Shown here one piece after another: positions 55,078 through 63,793 of a stretch of 64,000 nt of DNA (position 1 is its first letter; every line of letters starts with the position of its first letter). The DNA comes from Bryobacterales bacterium (GTDB lineage: Bacteria > Acidobacteriota > Terriglobia > Bryobacterales > Bryobacteraceae): NCBI GenBank assembly GCA_019261985.1, contig JAFAQY010000013.1, positions 1 through 64,000 of the forward strand, read 5' to 3'. A program made the translations under genes and the position numbers. The notes beneath the pieces were generated by a model. It was not told where the DNA came from. It searched no databases and was given only the letters and a program-made list of their open reading frames with translations.

Positions 55078-55179
55078 ATGCAGCCGGTGAAGGGGCGATG
55101 GATCGTCATCGCGCTGCTCGCGGTGATTGGAGTAACCGTGGCGATCGCGGCTTACGTGCTTTTCTTCAAGCGATCTTAA
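55078..55179 (+). CDS. Possible 33-aa single-pass membrane protein
   Basis: ATG 55078 encodes a short basic start (MQPVKGR), one hydrophobic segment (WIVIALLAVIGVTVAIAAYV) and a basic end (LFFKRS). It overlaps the end of the convergent dehydrogenase gene. No good ribosome site is visible, and the family is unknown. The clean membrane-segment pattern is the only support. Confidence 0.3.
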   Translation: MQPVKGRWIVIALLAVIGVTVAIAAYVLFFKRS

Positions 55180-56188
55180 TAACGATTTTGCCGACGAAGT
55201 CGCGCGAAGCCAGGCAGCGGAATGCATCGGCCGCGGCATCGAAGGGAAAAATTTTGTCAACGGGCGGCTGGATTCCGTTCGCTTCGATGGCGCGATTCAT
55301 GTCCTCGAACATGCGCGTGCTTCCGACTCCGATGCCGTGGAGGCTCCCGGCTTTCATCATGAGAGGCATTGGATTGGGATCGCCGGCGCCGGCAAGGAAA
55401 CCGATGAGCGCGATTTTTCCGCCGAAGCCCACCGCGCGATAAGAATACGGCAGCGAGCCCGCGCCGCCGATTTCAACGATGTGATCCGCGCCGCGGCCTT
55501 CCGTGAGGCGCTCTACTTCCTTGTCCCACTCGGGATGGGTTTTGTAGTTGATGCCGTGAGTCGCTCCGATTTTGTAGGCGCGCTGAACCTTTTCGTCGCT
55601 GGAAGATGTTACGATGACGAGCGCTCCGGCGGCTTTAGCGAACTGGACGGCCATCATGGATACTCCGCCGGTCCCAAGGCACACAACCGTGTCGCCGGGC
55701 TTCACCGAACGCCCCGCGACCATTAATGCGTTCCAGGCGGTGACGCCCGCGCAGGGCAGAGCCGCGGCTTCCTCAAACGATAAATTCCGCGGCATCGCAA
55801 CCACGCCATCCTCGTGCAGCGCGATGTACTCGGCGAGAGTACCGTCGGCGGGAACGCCGAGGGCCTGGCCTTGCGCGGGCCGCGGGCCGTCCTTCCACAC
55901 CTGGACGAACGTACCGCAGACGCGATCGCCGGTCTTAAAGCGAGTCACTCCCGGACCAAGATCCACGACTTCGCCTGCTCCATCGGAAAGCGGGATGGTG
56001 TCGCGGTCGACCGCGGTGAAATAGCGGCCCATGACGACCATATGGTCGCGATAATTAAGCGATGCGGCGTGAATGCGGATTAAGACTTGTTGCGGGCCGG
56101 GTTTGGGTTGGGGCCGCTCTGCGCGGCGAAGGCCATCGAGGCCGGTGCTGCCTGTTTGTACTTCGTAAACTTTCATTTTAGAGATCAT
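55166..56188 (-). CDS. Zinc-type alcohol dehydrogenase/quinone oxidoreductase (MDR family)
   Basis: The 340-aa medium-chain dehydrogenase/reductase has the GroES-like N-terminal half (VLIRIHAASLNYRDHMVVMG, IPLSDGAGEVVDLGPGVTRF) and a Rossmann NAD(P) domain (VKPGDTVVCLGTGGVSMMAV, QFAKAAGALVIVTSSSDEKV). The LNYRD and SDGAGEV forms lack the catalytic-zinc Cys of classical ADHs, so it resembles the zinc-free quinone oxidoreductase-like branch (NADPH-dependent reduction of enones or quinones). ATG 56188 and ATG 56176 are both possible. It is divergent from the GT-C gene with a gap of only four bases, so their promoters overlap the coding regions. Confidence 0.9.
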   Translation of the reverse strand: MISKMKVYEVQTGSTGLDGLRRAERPQPKPGPQQVLIRIHAASLNYRDHMVVMGRYFTAVDRDTIPLSDGAGEVVDLGPGVTRFKTGDRVCGTFVQVWKDGPRPAQGQALGVPADGTLAEYIALHEDGVVAMPRNLSFEEAAALPCAGVTAWNALMVAGRSVKPGDTVVCLGTGGVSMMAVQFAKAAGALVIVTSSSDEKVQRAYKIGATHGINYKTHPEWDKEVERLTEGRGADHIVEIGGAGSLPYSYRAVGFGGKIALIGFLAGAGDPNPMPLMMKAGSLHGIGVGSTRMFEDMNRAIEANGIQPPVDKIFPFDAAADAFRCLASRDFVGKIVIKIA

Positions 56189-56192
56189 AACA

Positions 56193-57731
56193 GTGGAGCA
56201 GAGATATCAAAACCGAACGCGCAGACTACCGTTGTTCGCGACCGTTTCGCTGCTGGTTTGCGCGCTGCTGAACCCGGGCAACTTCGGCACCATCGACACC
56301 GTTCGCCGCTTGCAGGTAGCACGGTGGATCCGTCTGGGTGAGCCGCCCGTCGCGCCTTCCGATACCACGTTCGGGGTGATCGGAAAAGACGGAACGAAGC
56401 AAGCATGGTACGGCATCGGCCAAAGCATCGCTCTTGTTCCCTTCGATGCGCTGGTGACAGCGGTTACGACGCCGCTTCGCGGGTCGGGCCTCGACACGGA
56501 AAAACAGCAACAGGTGGTCATGCTGCTGATCGCTTTCGCGATGCAGTCGGTGATTACTTTCTGCTCTCTTGCGGCCGCATATGCAGTTTTGCTGACTTTC
56601 GATTTCACGGAGCGGCAGAGCCTTGCGGGCGCATTCGCTTTGCTGTTCGCAACCATGTATTTGCAGTACGTGCAGAGCGCGCAAGAAAACAATCTGCTGC
56701 TGCTGCTGGCGTTGGCGGCGCTGTATTCAATCAGGCGCTGGCAAAAGGCGGATTGGCGATCCGCCGCGGGATGGCATCCTGCCCCACTTTGGGCCGCGGC
56801 TGCGGGCGCGGCTTGCGCCTTTGCGATCTTGGTGAGGCTGCCTTCGGTGCTGGAGACGGCTGCCTTGTTTGGCTTCGCCGTGTCCACCGGCAAACGATGG
56901 AAGCAGTTCTTCCTTGGATTCGCGCCGCCGGTTGCGCTGGGGTTGATTATCGACCGCTGGTATCAATGGCATCGCTTCGGCAGCGTATTCGGAACCTATA
57001 TGGGAGTGTTCGGGCGACAAGGGCGTCCCGCGGGAGCACCGCTGTCATACCCGTTTTCATACCCATTCTTAAAAGGGTTCTTCGGCACGTTATTTTCGCC
57101 CGATAAGTCCATCTTTCTGTTCGACCCGCTGTTGCTGGTTCTGCTGTTCGTTGTGATATGGCGCTGGCCATCGGTTTCCCGCGATTTGCGCATAGCAATT
57201 GCGTGGTTCGCGGCTTTACTGGCCGCATATATTGCGGTGTACGCGAAGTATTTCGATTTCGGCGGAGATGTCGCGTGGGGGCATCGCTTTGTCACATTGC
57301 CGGTCGAGTTGCTGTGCCTGTTCGCCGTGCCGCTTTTGCTTCAATCCGAATATCGCCTTTCGCGCGCGGCTTGGGCCGCGGCATGGGCGGTGGTCTTCGG
57401 CTCCGTCGCTTTGCAGGCGGCTTCAACGGCGATTGCTCCGAATTTGGAAGTCGTACAGCGGGAAGCGGGCTACGCGCACGGAGTAATCGTGAACCGGGCG
57501 ATCAACCTTGCCAGCCTGGCGCTCGGGCGGCAAGTCCGGGGCGCGGATCAAATTCCGGTTGAGTGGCGCAGCCTCTACTATTTCCCTTTCCAACTGCGTT
57601 TCCGGTTTCCGCAATTCGCCGGGGCGGCTATCGTCGCGTGGTTCGCGCTGCTTGCGGTGTTGCTGGGGGTGGTGGTTAATTGTGGAATTTCGGGGAACCG
57701 CGAAGGCGGACTGAAGTCCGCCGCAGGCTGA
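56193..57731 (+). CDS. GT-C-like polytopic membrane protein
   Basis: The 512-aa protein starts at GTG 56193 and has about 11 membrane segments with an early loop (LGEPPVAPSDTTFGVIGKDG, KQAWYGIGQSIALVPFDALV), a layout typical of GT-C membrane glycosyltransferases or dolichyl-mannosyltransferase-like proteins. Further blocks are YLQYVQSAQENNLLLLLALA, PFLKGFFGTLFSPDKSIFLF and FDFGGDVAWGHRFVTLPVEL. The donor would be a polyprenyl-phosphate sugar, by analogy only. The last residues (EGGLKSAAG) are encoded by the two-hairpin repeat at 57705, which also supplies the stop codon, so the original C-terminus was replaced or extended by that repeat. Confidence 0.8.
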   Translation: MEQRYQNRTRRLPLFATVSLLVCALLNPGNFGTIDTVRRLQVARWIRLGEPPVAPSDTTFGVIGKDGTKQAWYGIGQSIALVPFDALVTAVTTPLRGSGLDTEKQQQVVMLLIAFAMQSVITFCSLAAAYAVLLTFDFTERQSLAGAFALLFATMYLQYVQSAQENNLLLLLALAALYSIRRWQKADWRSAAGWHPAPLWAAAAGAACAFAILVRLPSVLETAALFGFAVSTGKRWKQFFLGFAPPVALGLIIDRWYQWHRFGSVFGTYMGVFGRQGRPAGAPLSYPFSYPFLKGFFGTLFSPDKSIFLFDPLLLVLLFVVIWRWPSVSRDLRIAIAWFAALLAAYIAVYAKYFDFGGDVAWGHRFVTLPVELLCLFAVPLLLQSEYRLSRAAWAAAWAVVFGSVALQAASTAIAPNLEVVQREAGYAHGVIVNRAINLASLALGRQVRGADQIPVEWRSLYYFPFQLRFRFPQFAGAAIVAWFALLAVLLGVVVNCGISGNREGGLKSAAG

Positions 57732-57743
57732 AGCCTGCCCTAC
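57705..57743 (+). repeat. Two-hairpin intergenic repeat, copy 5
   Basis: GGCGGACTGAAGTCCGCC, then GCAGGCTGAAGCCTGC and CCTAC. The first hairpin is perfectly paired through a compensatory change (A with T) compared with copy 3. It overlaps the 3' end of the GT-C gene. Confidence 0.85.
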
Positions 57744-57795
57744 CATGGGCTGTGTTCTGCAATACAGTGGGCGGTCTTCTGCAATTAGGTGCTGA

Positions 57796-58326
57796 TTACT
57801 TGCGCGGTTCGTAGAAGGTGAGGACGTTGTCGCTTTGCCTTAGCTTGCGCGTGCGCTCTAATCTGCCAACCGACTCCGGCAGTGCTACGCGCACATCATG
57901 TTGCACGATCACCAGGCTGGGAGGCCTTGCGCCAAGCGCTTCGAGGGCGGCCGCATACTCGTTTTCCAGGCGGTAAGGCGGGTCGAGGAAGACGATATCG
58001 GCTCGGAGCGCGAATAAAGCGGTTCTCGCGCGCGCTTGCAAGATTTGGGCGCGGCTCTCCACACCCAGGGATTTCAGATTTGCTCGAATCACAGCGATGG
58101 CGCCGCGATTTTGTTCGATAAAAATCGCGCGCGCCGCGCCCCGGCTCAGCGCCTCAATCCCCACTGCGCCCGTGCCCGCGTAGACGTCGGCGAATATGAC
58201 TCCGTCAATGCGGGGGGCAAGCACGTTGAAGAGTGCCTCGCGCAGGCGGTCGGGCGTCGGGCGCACATCCAGGCCCGGGAGGCTCTTTAGCAAGCGGCTA
58301 CGGAACTCGCCTCCGATGACGCGCAT
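57796..58326 (-). CDS. rsmD: 16S rRNA (guanine-N2)-methyltransferase RsmD
   Basis: The 176-aa protein matches RsmD, which methylates G966 of 16S rRNA using S-adenosylmethionine. Seen features: MRVIGGEFRSRLLKSLPGLD at the start, RPTPDRLREALFNVLAP, the SAM-binding strand and loop FADVYAGTGAVGIEALSRGA, and the catalytic motif DIVFLDPPYRLE (DPPY). It is a complete gene of usual length. It starts 6 bp after the recG stop in the same direction, so the two are co-transcribed. Cytoplasmic and presumably constitutive. Confidence 0.95.
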   Translation of the reverse strand: MRVIGGEFRSRLLKSLPGLDVRPTPDRLREALFNVLAPRIDGVIFADVYAGTGAVGIEALSRGAARAIFIEQNRGAIAVIRANLKSLGVESRAQILQARARTALFALRADIVFLDPPYRLENEYAAALEALGARPPSLVIVQHDVRVALPESVGRLERTRKLRQSDNVLTFYEPRK

Positions 58327-58332
58327 TTGCGT

Positions 58333-60429
58333 CTAACCGACCTGCACCAGCCCATACCGGCGCTGCCAGTGATCGCGAATATACGTTACGGCCCGGCGCA
58401 GCTCTTCTTCGGAAGGAGGATGCGAGACGAAAGCCGCCGCCTCATTGCGGGCGACTTCCAGAATATCCGCATCGCGGACGATATTTCCAATTTGCAGCGC
58501 CGGCAGCCCCGATTGCCGCGTTCCGAAGAACTCGCCGGGCCCGCGCAGCTTCATATCCATGTCGGCGATGTAAAATCCATCGTTCGATTCCACCAGAGTG
58601 CGGATGCGCTCGCGGGCAACCGGGTTGAGCTTCTCCGTCACCAGGATGCAATAACTCTGGTCCGCGCCGCGCCCCACGCGTCCACGAAGCTGATGCAATT
58701 GTGCAAGGCCGAATCGCTCCGCTTGTTCGATCAGCATGACCGTCGCATTTGGCACATCCACCCCGACTTCGATCACGGTTGTGGAAACGAGAATCTGAAT
58801 CTCACCGCGTTGGAATTTTTCCATGGCGGCTTCTTTTTCGCTGGGCGTCAGTTTTCCATGCAGCAATCCGACGGAAAGCTCCGGAAAAACGATTTGCGAT
58901 AGATGCTGGTGCATCTTTTGAGCAGCCTTCATCGCTTGCGTTTCCGACTCCTCGATGACGGGATAAACCACATACGCCTGCCGGCCGGCTTCAATCTGCT
59001 TTTTCAGAAAGCTGTAGACCTGCTCTATGCGAATCTGTTCCACGTGCCTGGTGACGATCGGCTTGCGCCCCGGCGGCATTTCGTCGATGGTGCTGACATC
59101 CAGGTCGCCATAAACGGTAAGGGCCAGGGTGCGCGGTATCGGTGTTGCCGTCATCACGAGCACATCCGGATGCGTGCCCTTCAGCATCAATTTTTGCCGC
59201 TGTTCGACGCCGAAGCGGTGCTGCTCATCGATAATCGCCAGCCCCAATTTATGGAACTCGACATCACTTTCAAGCAGCGCATGCGTCCCGACCACGACGT
59301 GCGCCAGCCCCGCCGCAACCACCTTTTTCAATTGAGCCTTTTCACGCTGCGAGTGCGACCCCGTCAACAGCAGCGGGACGTAGTTCAGCTTCTTGAAAAC
59401 CTTCTTGAAATAGAAGTAATGCTGAGTGGCCAGGATTTCCGTAGGCGCGAGCACGGCTACCTGGTATCCGTTCTCAATCGCGATGATGGCGGCTTCGGCC
59501 GCGACCAGTGTTTTCCCGCTGCCGACATCCCCTTGCAGCAGCCGGTACATGGGATGCGGAGCCTCCATGTCCTTCGCAATTTCCCGAAGCACACGCTTCT
59601 GCGCGCCGGTGGGCTTGAACGGAAGCATCTCGACGATTTTCGAGCGAACGCGATCGGTTAGCTGGAATGCGATCCCCGGATATACGCGCGCCTTAGCTCG
59701 CTTCAGCTCCAAACCGCATTCGAGCCAGAAAAATTCTTCGAAAATGAGGCGGAACTGAGCCGCCGAGCGGAAGGAATTCAGCAGACGCAAATCGGAAGAC
59801 GCTTCCGGGAAATGCAGGTTGCGGATAGCGGTCCAGCGGTCGGGCAGCTTCAGTTGGCGCAGCAAATGCGAAGGCATGGGGTCCTCGACCGGCGGAATGC
59901 TCTCCAGAATCCTGTGTAGCAAGCCGCGAAAAACTCGCGCGCTGATTTTCCCCGCGGCTTCATAAATGGGCACGATGCGGCCCGTATGCAGCGAGTGGTC
60001 GCCGTCTTCTTCCCCAGCCAGAATTTCGAATTCGGGATGCATGACGGCGAGGCCGTGCGCGTACGAATCGAATTCGATCTTGCCGTACAGCGCGATTTTC
60101 AACCCGGGTTTCAACACGTCCGCAAGGTAACTGCCATGGAACCACTTTCCGGTGAGCACGGCGCGTGATGAATCTGTAAACGTTGCCTCGAACATCCCCA
60201 GGTTGGCGCGGTGGAAGTTAGACGCGCGCGCAGTGCGGACCTCGCCGAGCACTGTAGCCATCTCGCCTGGCGCCAGCTCCGAGATCGGTTTGACGTTACT
60301 GCGGTCTTCGTAGCGAAAGGGGGCGTACGTGAGCAGGTCCTCGACGACCCTCAATCCCTTGGCCTCGAGCATGGCGGCGCGCGCGGGTCCGACGCCTTTC
60401 ACATACAAGAGTGGGGTAGAGAGATCCAA
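58333..60429 (-). CDS. recG: ATP-dependent DNA helicase RecG
   Basis: The 698-aa protein is RecG, which reverses stalled replication forks and branch-migrates Holliday junctions. The N-terminal wedge/OB domain starts STPLLYVKGVGPARAAMLEA and includes VLGEVRTAR. Helicase motifs follow: Walker A LLQGDVGSGKTLVA, Walker B variant AIIDEQHRFGVEQ, III VMTATPIPRTLALTVYGDLD, and the C-terminal part QILVSTTVIEVGVDVPNATV with QLRGRVGRGADQSYC. The start is TTG 60429; no ATG or GTG lies close by in frame. It is full length for the family and is followed by rsmD after 6 bp. Confidence 0.96.
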   Translation of the reverse strand: MDLSTPLLYVKGVGPARAAMLEAKGLRVVEDLLTYAPFRYEDRSNVKPISELAPGEMATVLGEVRTARASNFHRANLGMFEATFTDSSRAVLTGKWFHGSYLADVLKPGLKIALYGKIEFDSYAHGLAVMHPEFEILAGEEDGDHSLHTGRIVPIYEAAGKISARVFRGLLHRILESIPPVEDPMPSHLLRQLKLPDRWTAIRNLHFPEASSDLRLLNSFRSAAQFRLIFEEFFWLECGLELKRAKARVYPGIAFQLTDRVRSKIVEMLPFKPTGAQKRVLREIAKDMEAPHPMYRLLQGDVGSGKTLVAAEAAIIAIENGYQVAVLAPTEILATQHYFYFKKVFKKLNYVPLLLTGSHSQREKAQLKKVVAAGLAHVVVGTHALLESDVEFHKLGLAIIDEQHRFGVEQRQKLMLKGTHPDVLVMTATPIPRTLALTVYGDLDVSTIDEMPPGRKPIVTRHVEQIRIEQVYSFLKKQIEAGRQAYVVYPVIEESETQAMKAAQKMHQHLSQIVFPELSVGLLHGKLTPSEKEAAMEKFQRGEIQILVSTTVIEVGVDVPNATVMLIEQAERFGLAQLHQLRGRVGRGADQSYCILVTEKLNPVARERIRTLVESNDGFYIADMDMKLRGPGEFFGTRQSGLPALQIGNIVRDADILEVARNEAAAFVSHPPSEEELRRAVTYIRDHWQRRYGLVQVG

Positions 60430-60527
60430 AGGGACGCGGTGTCATCTTAATTTTCCCAAAGCAAATCGAGTGGGGCAGACTAACCTGCGGCGGGCTGCGG
60501 CGCACAAGCGAGCGTGAATGCAGTTTG

Positions 60528-60577
60528 TGGGGCCGGATGCCATCCGGCGCGCGGTTGCCAACCGCGCTGGGCGGGGT
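60528..60577 (-). repeat. Two-hairpin repeat, copy 6a (inverted)
   Basis: On the minus strand the hairpin GCGCGGTTGGCAACCGCGC is followed by GCCGGATGGCATCCGGC and CCCAC. The stem cores differ from copies 2-5, but the architecture and the CCCAC end are kept. Confidence 0.75.
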
Positions 60578-60595
60578 TCATTAGAAAGGTCGGCA

Positions 60596-60639
60596 AGCGG
60601 GTTGGCAACCCGCTGCAGGTTGGCAACCCGCCCCACATA
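60596..60639 (+). repeat. Two-hairpin repeat, copy 6b
   Basis: GCGGGTTGGCAACCCGC, then GCAGGTTGGCAACCCGC and CCCAC on the plus strand, facing copy 6a and ending a few bases from the manganese catalase stop codon. Confidence 0.8.
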
Positions 60640-60642
60640 GCA

Positions 60643-61380
60643 CTATGTCCGCAACCGGCGTCCCGAGGATTCGCTGAGGCTCGTCAACACGGGTGAATCC
60701 TCGAAATCGAAGCCGTCCGTGTTCCACGGACCGCGCGTGTCGGTCTCGCCTTCCGGCCCCGTGCCGGTAGAGTCGTTGAAGTACTTGTTCACGAACCGGC
60801 GATCCGGCGGCATTTGCCCAATTTCGAGAGGATCCTTGCCCAAGCTGTCTAGCGCAATCATAAACGATTTCATATGCGCGATTTCGCGGGTCATCAAGAA
60901 CATTAGGGCGTCCTTGCTTCCGGGATCGTCGCAGAAGTTGAGCAGGCGTTCGTAAGTAATTTTCGCCCGCGCTTCCGCGGCGATGTTGCTGCGCAAATCG
61001 ACTTCGATCTGGCCGCTGATTTTCAGATAGCCGGCGGTCCAGTTAACTCCCATCGAATTGGTTAGACCCACGCCGCCGCCGCCGACAATCGAAATAAACG
61101 GGTTCGCTTCCGCCGCCTGCCGGCTTTTCTTGGTGGGTTTCAGGTGCAGGCGCGCCAAATTTCCGATAACTTCCAGATGGCTGATCTCCTCGGTGCCGAT
61201 ATCCATCAACAAGTCTTTGCGGCCGCCGTCTTCGCAATTGATTGCCTGTACGGTGTATTGCATTGCCGCGGCGAGTTCGCCGTTCGGTCCTCCAAATTGC
61301 TCCAGCAGCATGTTGCCGAAGCGCGGATCGGGATTATCCACGTGCACGGTATACATCAACTGCTTTACGTGGTGATACAT
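60643..61380 (-). CDS. Manganese catalase
   Basis: The 245-aa non-haem catalase breaks down hydrogen peroxide at a di-manganese centre. Ligand motifs are all present: GPNGELAAAMQY (Glu35), IGTEEISHLEVIG (Glu65, His68), NIAAEARAKITYERL (Glu136), and LMTREIAHMKSF (Glu166, His169). The 33-residue spacing of Glu136 and His169 matches known enzymes. The C-terminal tail (STGTGPEGETDTRGPW) is typical of the family. ATG 61380 follows AAGGAGAGG. It is probably cytoplasmic and active in oxidative stress. It is monocistronic, with a two-hairpin repeat immediately after its stop. Confidence 0.93.
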   Translation of the reverse strand: MYHHVKQLMYTVHVDNPDPRFGNMLLEQFGGPNGELAAAMQYTVQAINCEDGGRKDLLMDIGTEEISHLEVIGNLARLHLKPTKKSRQAAEANPFISIVGGGGVGLTNSMGVNWTAGYLKISGQIEVDLRSNIAAEARAKITYERLLNFCDDPGSKDALMFLMTREIAHMKSFMIALDSLGKDPLEIGQMPPDRRFVNKYFNDSTGTGPEGETDTRGPWNTDGFDFEDSPVLTSLSESSGRRLRT

Positions 61381-61461
61381 ATACCTCTCCTTGATAGGTC
61401 GTTGTTGCGAACAGACGTAAGATCGGATGCGCCGCCGCTGTGTTTCAGAAGAGCGAAAAAA

Positions 61462-62619
61462 TTATGAGCGCCGGCGTGTTGCAACAATCAGGTTGGACTG
61501 GCCGGTGTGGCGGTACCCGATGGCGAAGTCCAGTGGTTGCTTTTCGTTGCGCCCCTCAAAGGCTGCCTTAAGATCGTCCTGCCGCCAATTCTTGAAGAGT
61601 TGAATGGGGTCGGAGTAACTTCCGAACAATTGCAGATCCCAGGCGGTCTGGTCGAAATAGCGATAGGGGATGCCGGAATCGTCTTCGATGACGAGCGTGC
61701 TCTTGCTAAGGATCAAATCACGGATGGTTGAGAAGTACCCTTTGTGCATCAGATACGACGCCGATTTCACCAGAGTTACGGGCGCCGGAAGCTCATTGAG
61801 ATATTTCAGGGTGCCCGGTTTGCGTTGGAGTCGCGAATTCTGAAGATTCAAGGCGAAATACGTCAAAACCCGTGAGCCGTGACGGGGATCGCTGAAGCGA
61901 ATCGCGACTCCGGCGGTTTCGGGTTTGCTCTGCCCACCGCTAACGATGACGCCATTCGCAGAGATTCCAATAGGAGCCACATCCTCGATTGCAAACCCGG
62001 ATCTTGCGATCAAAAACAGCATCAGCGGAAGCACTCCGTTTACGCTGCCTTGCTTGAAATTGCCGCCCATCTCCTTGGTGCGGAAAAACCCGTTGGCAAC
62101 AACCGAGCTCAAATTGGTGCGCAGCTCCGCGAAGTATTCGGGTGTGTAATCGGCCAGGTTGGTTGGGATGCAGCCGACCGGCTCCAGGCCGATGACGATG
62201 TAGCGTTGAGCATCCGGGAAGAAGGCGAGCAGATTTGCCGCATCGGGTCCGCCGAATGGGTAAAACGCGACCTGTTGCCCGGGAACGTTTGCGAGGCTTC
62301 GTCCACGCCAGGCGTCGACGCGGCTCAAATAACGCTTCTGGAGGTTTCGCCAGTCGGTCGAGGATACTTTCGAGAAATCGCTCCAGGATCGGGATTGATC
62401 CGCGGGCAGAGTACCGCCCGGAATCTCATTCAGCCCGGCGATGAACTGCGCGGTCGCGGGCCACTGGCCATTCAGGGGTTGGACATCGCACAAGGTTTGC
62501 GGCGCGGCTAGCGTTTGCGTCCCCGCCGATTGTGCGGCCGCGGTCTGTGCGCCCGCGGTCTGTGCAAACACAGGCGAATACGCCAGCACTATAACCGCCG
62601 GAGCCAACCGCAGTAGCAT
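61462..62619 (-). CDS. Secreted protein of unknown function
   Basis: The 385-aa product has a signal peptide (MLLRLAPAVIVLAYSPVFAQ), then a short low-complexity repeat (TAGAQTAAAQSAGTQT). A conserved-looking globular part follows: TDWRNLQKRYLSRVDAWRGR, VAFYPFGGPDAANLLAFFPD, YIVIGLEPVGCIPTNLADYT. It ends with PYRYFDQTAWDLQLFGSYSD and FAIGYRHTGQSNLIVATRR. I know similar hypothetical proteins in Acidobacteriota but no function. No membrane segment follows the signal, so it is periplasmic or exported. It lies 11 bp downstream of the aminotransferase gene in the same direction, so they are probably co-transcribed. Confidence 0.78.
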   Translation of the reverse strand: MLLRLAPAVIVLAYSPVFAQTAGAQTAAAQSAGTQTLAAPQTLCDVQPLNGQWPATAQFIAGLNEIPGGTLPADQSRSWSDFSKVSSTDWRNLQKRYLSRVDAWRGRSLANVPGQQVAFYPFGGPDAANLLAFFPDAQRYIVIGLEPVGCIPTNLADYTPEYFAELRTNLSSVVANGFFRTKEMGGNFKQGSVNGVLPLMLFLIARSGFAIEDVAPIGISANGVIVSGGQSKPETAGVAIRFSDPRHGSRVLTYFALNLQNSRLQRKPGTLKYLNELPAPVTLVKSASYLMHKGYFSTIRDLILSKSTLVIEDDSGIPYRYFDQTAWDLQLFGSYSDPIQLFKNWRQDDLKAAFEGRNEKQPLDFAIGYRHTGQSNLIVATRRRS

Positions 62620-62630
62620 TTATTTAGATT

Positions 62631-63749
62631 TTAGCCCACGCTTGCCCGCTTGACCGCCACAGCTTCGCGCACGGCGCTACTTACGTTTTCGATCTGCGCT
62701 TCCGTTATTTCCGGGTAGATCGGCAGAGCGAGAACCCGGCTTGCGATATCTTCGGCGACAGGAAAATCGCCCGGGTGGTAACCGAGATCCGCGTGAGCAG
62801 TCATCAAGTGGATCGGAATCGGATAATGGATCGCGAACTGGATGCCTCGGGCGCGGAGATGCTCCATGACGCTCTGCCGCTCGGCTAACAGGATCGAGTA
62901 CACGTGATAAACGTGACGGGCTTCCGGCAGAACGCGGGGCGTGATTACGCCCGTGTCCGCTAAAAGTTGCGTGTACAATGCAGCGCGCGCTCGTCTGGCT
63001 TCTGTCCACTGGTTGAGATAACGCAGTTTGACGCGCAAAACCGCGCCTTGCAGACCCTCCATGCGGTAGTTGTAGCCCTGCATTACATGATGATATTTGC
63101 GCTCGGCGCCCCAATCGCGAAGCATACGGAGCTTGTGAGTGTATTCAGGATTGGCGGTAACCACCATGCCGCCTTCCCCGTATGCTCCGAGATTCTTTAC
63201 GGGATAAAAACTGAACACGCCGAGGTCACCCAGGGATCCGGCGCGGCGGCCCTTGTATTCGGCTCCATGGGCTTGCGCGGCGTCTTCGATGACGAGTAGA
63301 TTGTGTTTTCGGGCAATCGCCGATATTGCGTCCATGTCGGCCGGTTGACCGTATAAATGCACCGGCAGGATGGCTTTCGTACGAGGCGTGATGTGGCGCT
63401 CAACTTGATTGGCGTCGATGTTATAAGTGCCCGGATCGATATCGACGAAGACCGGCTTTGCGCCTGTGTAGCGGATGGCGGCGGCCGTGGCCACGAAAGT
63501 GAATGGAACGGTAATCACTTCGTCGCCCGGCCCGATTCCGGCCGCCAGCAGAGCGAGGTGCAATGCGCTGGTCCCGGAGTTCACGCCTACGGCATATGGA
63601 ACGCCACAATACGCCGCGAACTCCTCCTCAAAGCGCGCCACTTCGCTGCCGAGCACAAACTCGCCCGATTCGAAAACCGTGGCGATCGCCGCGTCGATCT
63701 CCGGCTTAATCGAACGGTATTGCGCTTTCAAATCCACGTAGGGAACCAT
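62631..63749 (-). CDS. DegT/DnrJ/EryC1/StrS-family PLP-dependent aminotransferase
   Basis: The 372-aa enzyme is a sugar aminotransferase-type fold I protein. Motifs are MVPYVDLKAQYRSIKPEIDA, AVGVNSGTSALHLALLAAGI, GDEVITVPFTFVATAAAIRY, VIEDAAQAHGAEYKGRRAGS and the PLP-lysine block FSFYPVKNLGAYGEGGMVVT. Such enzymes transfer an amino group to a nucleotide-linked keto-sugar in surface polysaccharide or antibiotic biosynthesis. The full-length gene starts at ATG 63749. It is divergent from the methyltransferase at 63794, and the two may belong to one surface-sugar locus that continues to the right. Confidence 0.92.
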   Translation of the reverse strand: MVPYVDLKAQYRSIKPEIDAAIATVFESGEFVLGSEVARFEEEFAAYCGVPYAVGVNSGTSALHLALLAAGIGPGDEVITVPFTFVATAAAIRYTGAKPVFVDIDPGTYNIDANQVERHITPRTKAILPVHLYGQPADMDAISAIARKHNLLVIEDAAQAHGAEYKGRRAGSLGDLGVFSFYPVKNLGAYGEGGMVVTANPEYTHKLRMLRDWGAERKYHHVMQGYNYRMEGLQGAVLRVKLRYLNQWTEARRARAALYTQLLADTGVITPRVLPEARHVYHVYSILLAERQSVMEHLRARGIQFAIHYPIPIHLMTAHADLGYHPGDFPVAEDIASRVLALPIYPEITEAQIENVSSAVREAVAVKRASVG

Positions 63750-63793
63750 TCTTTTCAGCTTAATCGTTCAAACCGCTTGTACACTGAAAGTGC

